From the NCBI RefSeq assembly GCF_003610995.1, contig NZ_CP032543.1, positions 992,001-1,056,000 on the forward strand: 64,000 nt of DNA, read 5' to 3'. A program made the translations under genes and the position numbers. Numbering within the stretch: the first letter of the stretch is position 1; each line of letters opens with the position of its first letter. This document shows, piece by piece, positions 46,190 to 54,773 of the stretch. The notes under the pieces were generated by a model. It ran no database searches. It was not told the DNA's origin and worked only from the letters and a program-made list of their open reading frames with translations. This stretch comes from Streptomyces griseus subsp. griseus (GTDB lineage Bacteria; Actinomycetota; Actinomycetes; Streptomycetales; Streptomycetaceae).

Positions 46190-47255
46190 GAAACGGTCCT
46201 TCCTGTCTGCTCGAACCCGGTCTGCTCGAACCTGCCCGACGCTACCGCGAGCAGTCGCGACGCCTTCAGTTCGGTCTCGTCCCACTCGCGCTCGGGGTCG
46301 GAGCCCCAGGTGATGCCGGCGCCGGTGCCGAAGCGCAGGAGCGGCGCGGGGCCGGTCCGGTCGATCCAGAACGTCCGTATGCCCACCGCCAGGGAGGCCG
46401 TTCTCCGGTCGGCGTCGACCCAGCCGACCGCACCGCAGTACGGTCCGCGCGGCGCCCGCTCCAGCTCCTCGATGATCCGCAGCGCGCTGGACTTCGGCGC
46501 CCCGGTGACGGAGCCGGGCGGGAACGCCGCCGTGAGCAGCTCCGGCCATCCCGCCCCCACCGCCAGCTCGCCCCGCACGGTGGAGACGAGGTGGACGAGG
46601 CCCGGGTGCTTCTCCACCACGCAGAGGTCGGGGACGGTGACGCTGCCGGTGGCGCAGACCCGACCGAGGTCGTTGCGCACCAGGTCCACGATCATCACGT
46701 TCTCCGCGTGGTCCTTCTCCAGCAGATCGCCCTCGGTGCGCCCGGTCCCCTTGATCGGCCCGGACTCGACGGTCCGCCCGTCCCGGCGGAGGAACAGCTC
46801 GGGGGACGCGGTGGCGACCTCGACCCCGTGGCCGGGCAGGCGGATCGTTCCTGCGTACGGCGCCGGGTTGCCGCGCGCGAGCAGGGCGGTCAGGGCGTCC
46901 ACATCGGCCCGGCCGGGGTCGGGCAGCGGCGCGGAGAGGACCCGGCAGAGGTTGGCCTGATAGACCTCGCCCGCGGCGATGTACGCACGGATCCGCCGTA
47001 CGCCCGCCGTGTAGGCGCCACGGTCCAGCGAGGTCGTCCACCCCCGGCGGCGGGCCCGCGCCAGGCTCCGGGCACCGGGGCGGGCACCTCCTCCCGTCGT
47101 ACGGAGGAGAAGCGGGCGCAGACCGTACGGCCCTCGAAGTCTGCGCATACCGCCCAGAAGCCGGACGAGTCGAGAGCCGCGGGGTCGTCGGTCACATCCT
47201 GGAGACCGGAGGCGACGAGGCCGCCGAAGCGGGCCATGGGAGCGAGGGGGAACAC
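46186..47255 (-). CDS. pabB: Aminodeoxychorismate synthase component I, interrupted by a -1 frameshift
   Basis: Chorismate-binding enzyme that aminates chorismate for 4-aminobenzoate synthesis. The first frame starts at GTG 47255 (ARFGGLVASGLQDVTDD, DSSGFWAVCADFEGR) and runs to WRGPAA. The rest, from WTTSLDRGAYTAGVRRIRAY through GEVYQANLCRVL, ASPELFLRRDG, GPIKGTGRTEGD, VDLVRNDLGRVC to GSVTGAPKSSALRIIEELER, is in another frame. A run of five Cs at 47041-47045 (plus strand) would need six. Corrected length is 356 aa. All catalytic signatures are intact. Its stop overlaps the pabC ATG. Confidence 0.87.
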
Positions 47256-47341
47256 CCTGCTGAGTCTAGAACCGCCCGCGATGACCTGCGCCGGGGCGAC
47301 GGTACGGCGGCGCTACGGCGACCATCTGCGCAAACGCGTTT

Positions 47342-47369
47342 TTGTACTGGCCCGGGAATCCGCTAGAGT
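47342..47369 (+). promoter_or_regulatory. Promoter of the tRNA cluster
   Basis: TTGTAC, a 16-nt spacer and TAGAGT form a typical streptomycete housekeeping promoter, 42 nt before the first tRNA and divergent from pabB. Confidence 0.6.
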
Positions 47370-47411
47370 TCAACACGTCGCCGGGACGCGCAAGCGGTCC
47401 GGGAAAGACAA

Positions 47412-47484
47412 GCGGACGTAGCTCAGTTGGTAGAGCGCAACCTTGCCAAGGTTGAGGTCGCCAGTTCGAACCTGGTCGTCCGCT
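47412..47484 (+). tRNA. tRNA-Gly (GCC)
   Basis: 73-nt cloverleaf. Acceptor GCGGACG/CGTCCGC, D arm GCTCAGTTGGTAGAGC, anticodon loop TTGCCAA (GCC), T arm CCAG-TTCGAAC-CTGG, discriminator T. First gene of the cluster. Confidence 0.96.
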
Positions 47485-47521
47485 CGCAGAAGGTGGGGGA
47501 TCTTCCCGAACCCCCATCCCT

Positions 47522-47592
47522 GGTGGAGTGGCCGAGAGGCGAGGCAACGGCCTGCAAAGCCGTCTACACGGGTTCAAATCCCGTCTCCACCT
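47522..47592 (+). tRNA. tRNA-Cys (GCA)
   Basis: 71-nt cloverleaf. Acceptor GGTGGAG/CTCCACC, anticodon stem-loop ACGGC-CTGCAAA-GCCGT (GCA), T loop TTCAAAT, discriminator T followed by an encoded CCA (47593-47595). The next tRNA starts 1 nt later, so processing must act on a very tight junction. Confidence 0.95.
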
Positions 47593-47596
47593 CCAA

Positions 47597-47668
47597 GGAC
47601 GATTAGCTCAGCGGGAGAGCGCTTCCCTGACACGGAAGAGGTCACTGGTTCAATCCCAGTATCGTCCA
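47597..47668 (+). tRNA. tRNA-Val (GAC), copy 1
   Basis: 72-nt cloverleaf with anticodon loop CTGACAC (GAC). Acceptor stem GGACGAT pairs with ATCGTCC, discriminator A. The body is the same as the next two copies, but the acceptor stem differs at two pairs, both compensated. Confidence 0.95.
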
Positions 47669-47704
47669 CTGATCCGCAAGGATCATCGGTCCGCGAGGAT
47701 CCCC

Positions 47705-47776
47705 GCGCGATTAGCTCAGCGGGAGAGCGCTTCCCTGACACGGAAGAGGTCACTGGTTCAATCCCAGTATCGCGCA
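47705..47776 (+). tRNA. tRNA-Val (GAC), copy 2
   Basis: 72 nt. Acceptor GCGCGAT/ATCGCGC, anticodon GAC, discriminator A followed by CGC, so CCA is not encoded. Same sequence as copy 3. Confidence 0.95.
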
Positions 47777-47799
47777 CGCAGTAAACGCAGGGTTGCCCT

Positions 47800-47871
47800 G
47801 CGCGATTAGCTCAGCGGGAGAGCGCTTCCCTGACACGGAAGAGGTCACTGGTTCAATCCCAGTATCGCGCA
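47800..47871 (+). tRNA. tRNA-Val (GAC), copy 3
   Basis: 72 nt. Acceptor GCGCGAT/ATCGCGC, anticodon GAC, discriminator A followed by an encoded CCA (47872-47874). It is the last tRNA before a strong terminator. Confidence 0.95.
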
Positions 47872-47877
47872 CCACCG

Positions 47878-47911
47878 AGAACCCCCGGCCGTCTCCACGG
47901 CCGGGGGTTCT
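47878..47911 (+). terminator. Terminator of the tRNA cluster
   Basis: AGAACCCCCGGCCGT pairs perfectly (15 bp) with its complement around the loop CTCC, followed by TTC. A classic Rho-independent layout directly after the last tRNA. Confidence 0.85.
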
Positions 47912-47934
47912 TTCGTGCTGGGGCCTGTGCGCCG

Positions 47935-48240
47935 TCAGGACGAGAAGAGCATCCGGCCGAAGCCCTTCTGGCGGCGGTGGCCGTAGTGCCCGCCGTGCTG
48001 CTGGCCGTACTGCGGGGCACCCCAGGCGGGGGCGTGGGCCGGCGGAGCCGCCTGCGGGTAGGCCTGAGGGGCGGGCGGCGGGGGCGGGGCCTGCTGGGCC
48101 CACTGCGACTCCAGGCGGGTCAGCGACTCCAGCTCGCCGTAGTCCAGGAATATCCCCCGGCAGCCGCTGCACTGCTCGATCTGGACGCCGTTGCGGTTGT
48201 ACGTCTGCATCTGCGCATGACACTTGGGACACTGCATCAT
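47935..48240 (-). CDS. TFIIB-type zinc ribbon protein
   Basis: A 101-aa protein. The N-terminal zinc ribbon has two CxxC pairs, MQCPKCHAQM and IEQCSGCRGIFLDYGELE (residues about 3-35). The rest is a Pro/Ala/Gln/Tyr-rich low-complexity tail ending in basic residues. Family function is unknown; a nucleic-acid or protein-binding role is plausible. The ATG at 48240 is about 9 nt from GAGGAG. Confidence 0.85.
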   Translation of the reverse strand: MMQCPKCHAQMQTYNRNGVQIEQCSGCRGIFLDYGELESLTRLESQWAQQAPPPPPAPQAYPQAAPPAHAPAWGAPQYGQQHGGHYGHRRQKGFGRMLFSS

Positions 48241-48306
48241 TCGGCTCGACTCCTCGCCCTCGTTGTGCCGCCGCCGGAAAGCCTGTCCGGCCACGGTGCG
48301 TTCAGC

Positions 48307-49746
48307 CTACGACGCGCACCCGTCCGCCAACTCGGGCGGGAACGTAGCGATTCGGGCACAGGAATCGATCATCAGCTGCTCCATCTCGTCCGGCTCCCGG
48401 CCCTCCGCCGCGCACTTGGCGAGGGCGACGGCCGCCGTCTGGACCGTCAGCGCGCGGGCGGGGACGTCCAGTTGCGGCCAGGGGTCCCCCTCGGCGGGCA
48501 CTGCGGGCCCCCCGGCGGAGCGGTAGGCGTCCAGGAACAGCAGCCAGTCCTCCGGGGCCAGCACCCCGGCCGCGTACCAGGCGGCGGGCCGGGCCAGGTC
48601 CCAGGCCGGGTCCCCCTGCCCCGCGTCGTCCACATCGATGAGCAACCAGGGCCCGCCCGGGACGGGATGACGGACGAGCTGCCCCAGGTGCAGGTCCCCG
48701 TGGCAGAGGAAGCGCGAGCGCGCGGCGGGCGGTACGGCCTCGCCCCGCGCCCAGGCCGGCAGGGCATCCCAGGCGGCCAGTACGGGGAGGGCGGCACCGC
48801 CGCCGGGGAGGGCGGCCACCATCCGGGCGACCGCCCGGGCCGCCTTGACGGGGCCGCGCATCGGCGGGGTCGGGAGCGGAAGCGGAGAAACGGTTCGGTG
48901 GAGGCGGGCGAGCAGGACGGCGGCGTCGGCCCAGGGGGCCGCGTCGGGGGCCTTGGGGTCGACGGGGGTGCCGTACGGCCAGAAGGTGACGGGCCGGGGG
49001 GCGGTCCCCGGCGTGACGGCCGGGCCAGGACCGGTGAGCGGCGCGAGAAGGATGCCGCTCAGCTGCGGCGCAGACGCCAGCGCGAGGCGGGCGGCCAGGG
49101 CGTCGCGGTCGATGTCGGCGGCATGAGCCTTGGCCACGACCGGACCACTGCGGACCACGGTGCCGTCCGGCCGGTCGGCCAGGAGCTGGGGTGGCGCGCA
49201 GGCACAGGGGGTCGCGCGCGGGGTTCCCGGCGGGTGGTGGAGACGGTGGGCGAGGGCGCCCAGCCGGCGGATGAGGGGCTCGGGGGCGGCCGGGTCGTCG
49301 ACGACCGGCTCGGGGACGGATCGCTCATGGGCCGCCGGATGGGGAGACGTCGGCAGAGACGTGACCTGCTCGGGGGCGGATGGCTCGGCGGCGGGCGGCA
49401 CGAGGGCTGCTGGTACGGCAGCCGCTGCAACGGAGGCGGGCGGATTGGAGGCGGCTGGCGCGGGGGCGGGCGACGTCGAGGCGGGCGGCTCGGCGGCGGA
49501 CGCGGTCGGGGCGGATGCGTCGGCAGCCGTCGGCACGGGGACGGACAGCACGGGAAGGGCCGGGGCGGAGGCGGCTGGCACGGGGGCGGGCGGCTCGGCG
49601 GCGAGCGGCTCGGCGGCGGGCGGCACGGGGACGGACGCGGTCGGGGCGGATGCGTCGGCAGCCGCCGGCACCGGGGTCACTGAATCCGTGCGGGGTGGCG
49701 TCGGGGTGGTCGGGTCGTGGTCGGCTGAGGTTGAGGTGGTACGCAA
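48307..49746 (-). CDS. Aminoglycoside phosphotransferase-fold protein with repetitive N-terminus
   Basis: A 479-aa protein in the reading frame used here. The C-terminal ~325 residues form an APH/choline-kinase-like domain with the catalytic loop FLCHGDLHLGQLV (about residues 340-352) and the metal site LLIDVDDAGQGDPAWDLARP. The substrate is unknown; it need not be a resistance enzyme. The first ~150 residues are Ala/Pro/Ser/Val repeats, including a duplicated ADASAPTAS segment. The TTG at 49746 is only a tentative start, and homology begins near LIRRLGALAHRLHH, so the true start could be further in. Confidence 0.75.
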   Translation of the reverse strand: MRTTSTSADHDPTTPTPPRTDSVTPVPAAADASAPTASVPVPPAAEPLAAEPPAPVPAASAPALPVLSVPVPTAADASAPTASAAEPPASTSPAPAPAASNPPASVAAAAVPAALVPPAAEPSAPEQVTSLPTSPHPAAHERSVPEPVVDDPAAPEPLIRRLGALAHRLHHPPGTPRATPCACAPPQLLADRPDGTVVRSGPVVAKAHAADIDRDALAARLALASAPQLSGILLAPLTGPGPAVTPGTAPRPVTFWPYGTPVDPKAPDAAPWADAAVLLARLHRTVSPLPLPTPPMRGPVKAARAVARMVAALPGGGAALPVLAAWDALPAWARGEAVPPAARSRFLCHGDLHLGQLVRHPVPGGPWLLIDVDDAGQGDPAWDLARPAAWYAAGVLAPEDWLLFLDAYRSAGGPAVPAEGDPWPQLDVPARALTVQTAAVALAKCAAEGREPDEMEQLMIDSCARIATFPPELADGCAS

Positions 49747-50067
49747 CGGCTCCCCCGGCGACGGTCGGTCCCGGCCCTGCCGCCGGTCCCTGCTGAGCGT
49801 ACGCGGAGGGCGGTGCCGAGAGCGGTAGAGCCGCCGGGCGGCCGGGCAGGCGGGGCGTCGGAGCCGCCACGCGGGGCGCCCGCGCGGGCCCCGCCCGGTT
49901 CATACCGATTCGCACCGGCGTGTCCCTGCCCATAGGGAGCGTGGCCGCAGGAGACGCCGCCGTACGCCATGGGTCCGGACAGCGCGATGCCCGGTCAGCT
50001 CCCCAGCTGACCGGACAAACGCTGCCGTCCGCCGCACCCCCGTCCCCACGGGGCTGTTGGCCCGATA
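49747..50067. other. Stretch without a supported gene
   Basis: On the minus strand an ATG at 49970 opens a Gly/Arg/Pro-rich 97-codon frame (MAYGGVSCGHAPYGQG) that overlaps the APH-fold gene, but it has no Shine-Dalgarno and looks like GC-bias read-through. I see nothing else but possible 5' leader for the APH-fold gene. Confidence 0.4.
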
Positions 50068-50099
50068 CCCGGGTCCGGACCGCTCTTCCGGACCCCGGG
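50068..50099 (-). terminator. Hairpin after the small membrane-protein gene
   Basis: CCCGGGTCCGGA pairs with TCCGGACCCCGGG (one bulged C) 7 nt beyond the stop at 50106. Confidence 0.65.
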
Positions 50100-50105
50100 C
50101 GCCGC

Positions 50106-50312
50106 TCAGCGCCCCAGCATCACAGCCACGGACGACGCCTGTGTGACCACCGCGTCCCAGCCGCCGAAGGCGACTGCGAGCAGGGCCGCCAGGGGGAGAA
50201 CCATGGCCGTCGCCACCAACGGGTGACGGGTGCCGGTCGGGCGGGCGCCGAACGAGGCGTAGGCCCTGCGTCCCTGCGTGCGGATCATGGTCCGCGCTGC
50301 CGTGTCCGACAT
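50106..50312 (-). CDS. 68-aa small membrane protein
   Basis: ATG 50312 has GGAGAGG four bases upstream, a strong start signal. The protein has a basic N-terminal half (RTMIRTQGRRAYASFGARPT) and one hydrophobic span (VATAMVLPLAALLAVAFGGW, about residues 33-52), ending in a short tail. A hairpin follows directly, which supports a real gene. No family recognised. Confidence 0.65.
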   Translation of the reverse strand: MSDTAARTMIRTQGRRAYASFGARPTGTRHPLVATAMVLPLAALLAVAFGGWDAVVTQASSVAVMLGR

Positions 50313-50906
50313 GGTTCCTCTCCTGACCTGATGTGGAGCGACGGGCGTGTGACCTCGGGGGACGAGTGCTGCGCCCGCCGCTTAACCTCAACATTAGGTA
50401 ACCGGTGAGCACGCGGCGTCATGCCCGCGTACCGATTCCCGGGCCTCCCGGAGGATGAGCCACCGGCGGTCGGCGTACTCCCCTGGGTGGAGACGGCCCC
50501 TGCGGCCTTGGGGTCATCCCGGAGGGGACACAGGGGGGCCACCACCCCCGGGGAGGGTCCCGCCGGGTGACTTCACTCACTCCCTCCACCCTCCGAAGGA
50601 GGGTGCATCGGGGTTCGTGGCAGCCCCTGAGGGCCGTCACCGTGTACGTCCGGGTGGTATCCACACCCTCCTCAACCGACTCATCCCGGCCACCATGGCT
50701 TGATCCAACACCCCTTGTTCGAGAGCCCTTTGCCGCACTGCCGAGGCCGACGGGCCCGGAACCGGCACCCTCTGACCGCCCTTCACCTCTCCCACCGGGC
50801 ACGGACAATCGAATCCCGTGCGAGGGCGCGGCCTCTGAGCGCACCGGGCGCGGGGTACGTAAGCTGTGCCTCGTCAGGCGGACCAGGCAGCGGGGATGGG
50901 CAGACG
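50313..50906. other. 594-bp intergenic stretch
   Basis: I see no convincing gene here on either strand. It separates the small membrane-protein gene from the divergent kinase. An imperfect inverted element, TTAACC ... GGTAA, lies near 50383-50402, and a small hairpin CACCCTCC-GAA-GGAGGGTG near 50587-50606. Promoters for both flanking genes should be here, but I cannot place them reliably. Confidence 0.4.
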
Positions 50907-52237
50907 ATGGCGATGATGCGGCTCCGGCGCGAGGACCCGCGTCTCGTCGGCTCGTTCCGGCTGCACCGACGGCTCGGCGCGGGCGGCATGGGCGTGGTCT
51001 ACCTCGGCTCCGACCGGCGCGGCCAGCGGGTGGCGCTCAAGGTGATCCGGCCCGATCTGGCGGAGGACCAGGAGTTCCGGTCCCGTTTCGCGCGCGAGGT
51101 GTCTGCCGCGCGGCGGATCCGGGGCGGCTGTACGGCCCGGCTCGTCGCCGCCGACCTGGAGGCGGACCGCCCCTGGTTCGCGACGCAGTACGTCCCCGGC
51201 CCCTCGCTGCACGACAAGGTCGCCGAGGAAGGGCCCCTGGCCGCCGCCGAGGTGGCCACGATCGGCGCGGCGCTCTCCGAGGGACTGGTCGCGGTGCACG
51301 AGGCGGGCGTGGTCCACCGGGACCTCAAGCCGTCGAACATCCTCCTCTCCCCCAAGGGTCCGCGCATCATCGACTTCGGCATCGCCTGGGCGACCGGGGC
51401 CAGCACCCTGACCCATGTCGGTACGGCGGTGGGGTCGCCCGGCTTCCTCGCGCCCGAGCAGGTCCGGGGCGCGGCGGTGACCCCCGCGACGGACGTCTTC
51501 TCGCTCGGCGCGACCCTGGCGTACGCGGCGATGGCCGACTCCCCCTTCGGGCACGGCAGTTCCGAGGTGATGCTCTACCGCGTGGTGCACGAGGAGGCAC
51601 AGCTCCACGGGGTGCACGACGCCTTGGCCCCCTGATCCGCGCCTGTCTCGCCAAGGACCCGGAGGAGCGGCCGAGCACGCTCCAACTGTCCATGCGGCTC
51701 AAGGAGATCGCGGCGCGCGAGGCGCAGGGCCTGCACGAGAGCCGGCCGCCCGCCCAGCGCTCGGCGCAGGAGGCGGACCGGGCCACCGGCCGTCTCGACG
51801 GCCCGTACACCGAGCAGCACACCCGTCGCGCGGAGGGACCTTCCTCGGCGGGCCGCCCGCAGCAGGGCCGGCGTCCGGCACCCTCGCGTTCGGGGGGCGG
51901 GGGCGCGCCGCGCACCGGTGGGTCCCGGCCGCAGCGGGTGCCGCGCTCCACGACGGGTTCCGGGAAGCGGCCGGGGGCGACGAACGGGCGGCCGGGGACG
52001 CGTACCGGGGCCCGTACGACCTCGGCGGGACGGCGTCCGGCCAATCCCCGGCTGCTGCGCCAGCGGCTGGTGGTGTTCGTGGTGGTGACGTTGCTGGTGG
52101 CGCTGGGGATCGCGGCCGCGCAAGGGTGCCAGGGGCCGGCGAGCGGGCTGGGCGGGAGCGAGCTTCCGAACCGGCCGGACCAGGTGTCGCACGCGCTGGT
52201 GTCCGAGCGGAGCCAGTGGCAGGCCGAGTCGCGCTGA
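50907..52237 (+). CDS. Ser/Thr protein kinase (PknB-like), interrupted by a -1 frameshift
   Basis: Hanks-type kinase. Glycine loop LGAGGMGVVYLGSDRRG, lysine in VALKVIRPDL, catalytic loop GVVHRDLKPSNILLS and DFG in IIDFGIAWATG are intact, and the first frame stops at 51635 within HDALAP. Homology continues in another frame as LIRACLAKDPEERPSTLQLS, a Pro/Arg/Gly-rich juxtamembrane stretch, one membrane helix (LVVFVVVTLLVALGIAAA) and a ~35-residue external tail. The break is a run of five Cs at 51628-51632; six would restore ALAPLIRACL. Corrected length about 443 aa. The membrane topology (kinase inside, short tail outside, no PASTA repeats) suggests a different sensor input from PknB. Confidence 0.85.
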
Positions 52238-52288
52238 GGCTTGGCCTCGCGCCCCGAGCAGCCCTGCGCAGCCCTGAGCGGCCCTGTC

Positions 52289-53107
52289 TCAGCTCTCCGG
52301 GCGGCCCGTCGCCACCGCGTAGAAGGCGACTGCGGCCGCCGCGCCCACGTTGAGTGAGTCGACTCCGTGCGCCATCGGGATGCGGACCCATTCGTCGGCG
52401 GCCATCAGCGCCCTCGTCGACAGCCCCTCCCCCTCCGCGCCCAGCATCAGCGCCACCCGCTCCAGCCGGTGCGGGGCCGCCTCGTCGATGCTGGTGGCCT
52501 TGGCGTCCGGGGTGAGGGCGAGGAGCCGGAAGCCCGCTCCCCGTACGGTCTCCAGCGTCTTCGGCCAGGCTTCGAGACGGGCGTACGGGACGGAGAAGAC
52601 CGCGCCCATGGAGACCTTGACCGAGCGGCGGTAGAGCGGATCGGCGCAGTCCGGGGAGAGCAGGACCGCGTCCATGCCGAGGGCCGCCGCGCTGCGGAAG
52701 ATCGCGCCGATGTTGGTGTGGTCGTTGACCGACTCCATGACCACCACCCGGCGGGCGGTGGTGAGGAGTTCGTCGGCGGTGGGCAGCGGCTTGCGCTGCA
52801 TGGAGGCGAGCGCCCCACGGTGGACGTGGTAGCCGGTGACGCGTTCGGCGAGCTCGGGCGCGACGGCGTACACGGGGGCCGGGACCTCGTCGATGACGTC
52901 GCGCATGACGTCGACCCACTTGGCGGAGAGCAGCATGGACCGCATCTCGTAGCCGGCGTGCCGGGCGCGCCTGATGACCTTCTCGCCCTCGGCGATGAAG
53001 AGGCCCTCGGCGGGCTCGCGGCGTCGCCGCAACTCGACGTCGGTCAGTCCGATGTAGTCGCTCAGGCGCGGGTCGTCGGGGTCATCGATGGTGATGAGAT
53101 CTGCCAC
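52289..53107 (-). CDS. TrmH/SpoU family RNA 2'-O-methyltransferase
   Basis: A 272-aa SPOUT methyltransferase. An N-terminal substrate-binding domain (FIAEGEKVIRRARHAGYEMR) is followed by the knotted SAM-binding domain with motif 1 NDHTNIGAIFRSAAALG, motif 2 ALMLGAEGEGLS and motif 3 IPMAHGVDSLNVGAAAAV. It should 2'-O-methylate rRNA or tRNA; the site cannot be told from sequence. Start GTG 53107. Convergent with the kinase. Confidence 0.9.
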   Translation of the reverse strand: MADLITIDDPDDPRLSDYIGLTDVELRRRREPAEGLFIAEGEKVIRRARHAGYEMRSMLLSAKWVDVMRDVIDEVPAPVYAVAPELAERVTGYHVHRGALASMQRKPLPTADELLTTARRVVVMESVNDHTNIGAIFRSAAALGMDAVLLSPDCADPLYRRSVKVSMGAVFSVPYARLEAWPKTLETVRGAGFRLLALTPDAKATSIDEAAPHRLERVALMLGAEGEGLSTRALMAADEWVRIPMAHGVDSLNVGAAAAVAFYAVATGRPES

Positions 53108-53190
53108 AGGGTGATACTGCCTTGTCCGGTCTGCGGTGCCAACGCCTGGGATGGGATGCGTAACCGCGGGTTACTTGGTGGGGGCCGGAT

Positions 53191-54501
53191 TCATTCGGCG
53201 GACGGGTCGGCCGACTGCGGCGCCGAGTGCGGGCCCACCGCGACCACGTCGCCGATGACGATCACGGCGGGCGGGCGCACCTCCTCGGTGACCGCGCGCT
53301 CGCCGACGTCCGCGAGGGTCGCGTCGACCCGGCGCTGGGCAGCGGTGGTCCCCTCCTGGACGAGGGCGACCGGGGTGGCCGGGTCCTTGCCGTGGGCGAT
53401 CAGGGCGGCGGCGATGGCGCCGATCTTGTCCACGGCCATCAGCAGCACCAGGGTGCCGCGCAGCCGGGCGATCGCCTCCCAGTCGACCAGCGAACGCGGG
53501 TCCTCGGGCGCGACATGGCCGCTGACCACGGTGAACTCATGGGACACACCCCGGTGGGTGACCGGGATACCGGCCGCTCCGGGAACGGAGATGGTGCTGG
53601 AGATGCCGGGAACGATCGTGCAGGGGATGCCTTCGGCCGCCAGCGCCTGGGCCTCCTCCATGCCCCGGCCGAAGACGAACGGGTCGCCGCCCTTGAGCCG
53701 GACCACGGCCCTGCCCGCCTTGGCGTGCTCGATCAGCGCCTGGTTGATCGCCTCCTGGGCCATGAACCGGCCGTACGGGATCTTCGCCGCGTCGATCACC
53801 TCGACGTGCGGGGGCAGTTCGTCCAGCAGGTCGCGGGGGCCGAGGCGGTCCGCGATGACCACGTCGGCCTCGGCGAGGAGGCGGCGGCCGCGCACCGTGA
53901 TCAGGTCCGGGTCGCCGGGACCGCCGCCCACCAGGGCGACGCCGGGGGCGCGGGTGCGGTGGTGCGGGGCGGCGATGGTGCCCTCGCGCAGACCCTCGAC
54001 GATGGCGTCGCGGAGAGCGGCGGAGTGGCGGGGGTCGCGGCCCTGGGGGGTGGCGTTGAGGACGGCGACGGTGATGTTGTCGATGCGGCCGGTGGCCGGG
54101 GTCCAGGCGGTCGCGGCCTCGGCGTCGTCGGCCCGCACGCACCAGGTGCGGGTGCGCTCGGCCTCGGCGGAGGCGGCGTCGTTGGCAGCGGTGTCGGAGG
54201 AGGCGACCAGGGCGTACCAGGTGTCGGCGAGGTCGCCGTCCTGGTAGCGGCGGCGCTCCCAGCGGATCTCCCCGGCGTCGGCCATGGCCTCCACGGAGGC
54301 CGTCGCGGACGGGGAGACCAGGGTGATGTCGGCGCCGGTGGCGATGAGCTGCGGCAGGCGCCGCTGGGCGACCTGGCCGCCGCCGATGACGACGGTGCGG
54401 CGGCCGTGGAGGCGCAGGCCTACGGGGTACGCGGGGTGGTCGGCGCTGTCGGTGCGCTCGGCGCTCTCGGCGTGACCTGCGTGGTCTGCGTGCTCGGCCA
54501 T
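53191..54501 (-). CDS. cobA: Uroporphyrinogen-III C-methyltransferase fused to precorrin-2 dehydrogenase-like domain
   Basis: A 436-aa bifunctional tetrapyrrole enzyme. After a His/Ala-rich leader (residues 1-30), a Rossmann domain (RTVVIGGGQVAQRRLPQLIA, about 35-54) resembles the CysG/Met8 dehydrogenase. From about residue 165 the SUMT domain follows with VALVGGGPGDPDLITVRG, RLKGGDPFVFGRGMEE and VPGISSTISVPGAAGIPVTH. It makes precorrin-2 (and perhaps sirohydrochlorin), feeding cobalamin and siroheme. The first of three cobalamin genes grouped here. Confidence 0.92.
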   Translation of the reverse strand: MAEHADHAGHAESAERTDSADHPAYPVGLRLHGRRTVVIGGGQVAQRRLPQLIATGADITLVSPSATASVEAMADAGEIRWERRRYQDGDLADTWYALVASSDTAANDAASAEAERTRTWCVRADDAEAATAWTPATGRIDNITVAVLNATPQGRDPRHSAALRDAIVEGLREGTIAAPHHRTRAPGVALVGGGPGDPDLITVRGRRLLAEADVVIADRLGPRDLLDELPPHVEVIDAAKIPYGRFMAQEAINQALIEHAKAGRAVVRLKGGDPFVFGRGMEEAQALAAEGIPCTIVPGISSTISVPGAAGIPVTHRGVSHEFTVVSGHVAPEDPRSLVDWEAIARLRGTLVLLMAVDKIGAIAAALIAHGKDPATPVALVQEGTTAAQRRVDATLADVGERAVTEEVRPPAVIVIGDVVAVGPHSAPQSADPSAE

Positions 54502-54639
54502 GGTGGTGCGGGCTCCTCGTACGGGGTGCTGCGTAGGGCCGCTGCGGCGGTGGAGCGGCTGTGACGTGCGGAAAGGGGGTGTGCTGGGTGGGACACACGA
54601 TACGGGGTGGGGGGCGGGGGACAGCGGGGGTGGGGCGCC

Positions 54640-54745
54640 TGCGGCGGGCTGTCCCCTCCCCGCCCCTTCCCGAAACCGGGGCTCCGGCCCGGACCCCGCT
54701 CCTCGAACGCCGGAGGGGCTGGAGCACCGGCGCCCGAGGGGCTGG
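54640..54745. repeat. Probable dispersed Streptomyces intergenic repeat
   Basis: Between cobA and cobT, the stretch containing CCGAAACCGGGGCTCCGG and CTCGAACGCCGGAGGGGCTG matches, from memory, a short sequence found between many Streptomyces genes. The motif GAGGGGCTGGA recurs at about 54712 and 54738. It can fold locally and may act as the cobT 3' end. Confidence 0.45.
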
Positions 54746-54773
54746 AAAGGGTGAGCCGCAGAGGGGCGGGGTC

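Noticed and set aside
49677..49970. A 97-aa Gly/Arg-rich protein on the minus strand
   Set aside because: No Shine-Dalgarno, it overlaps the APH-fold gene, and its composition is what GC-biased non-coding frames give.
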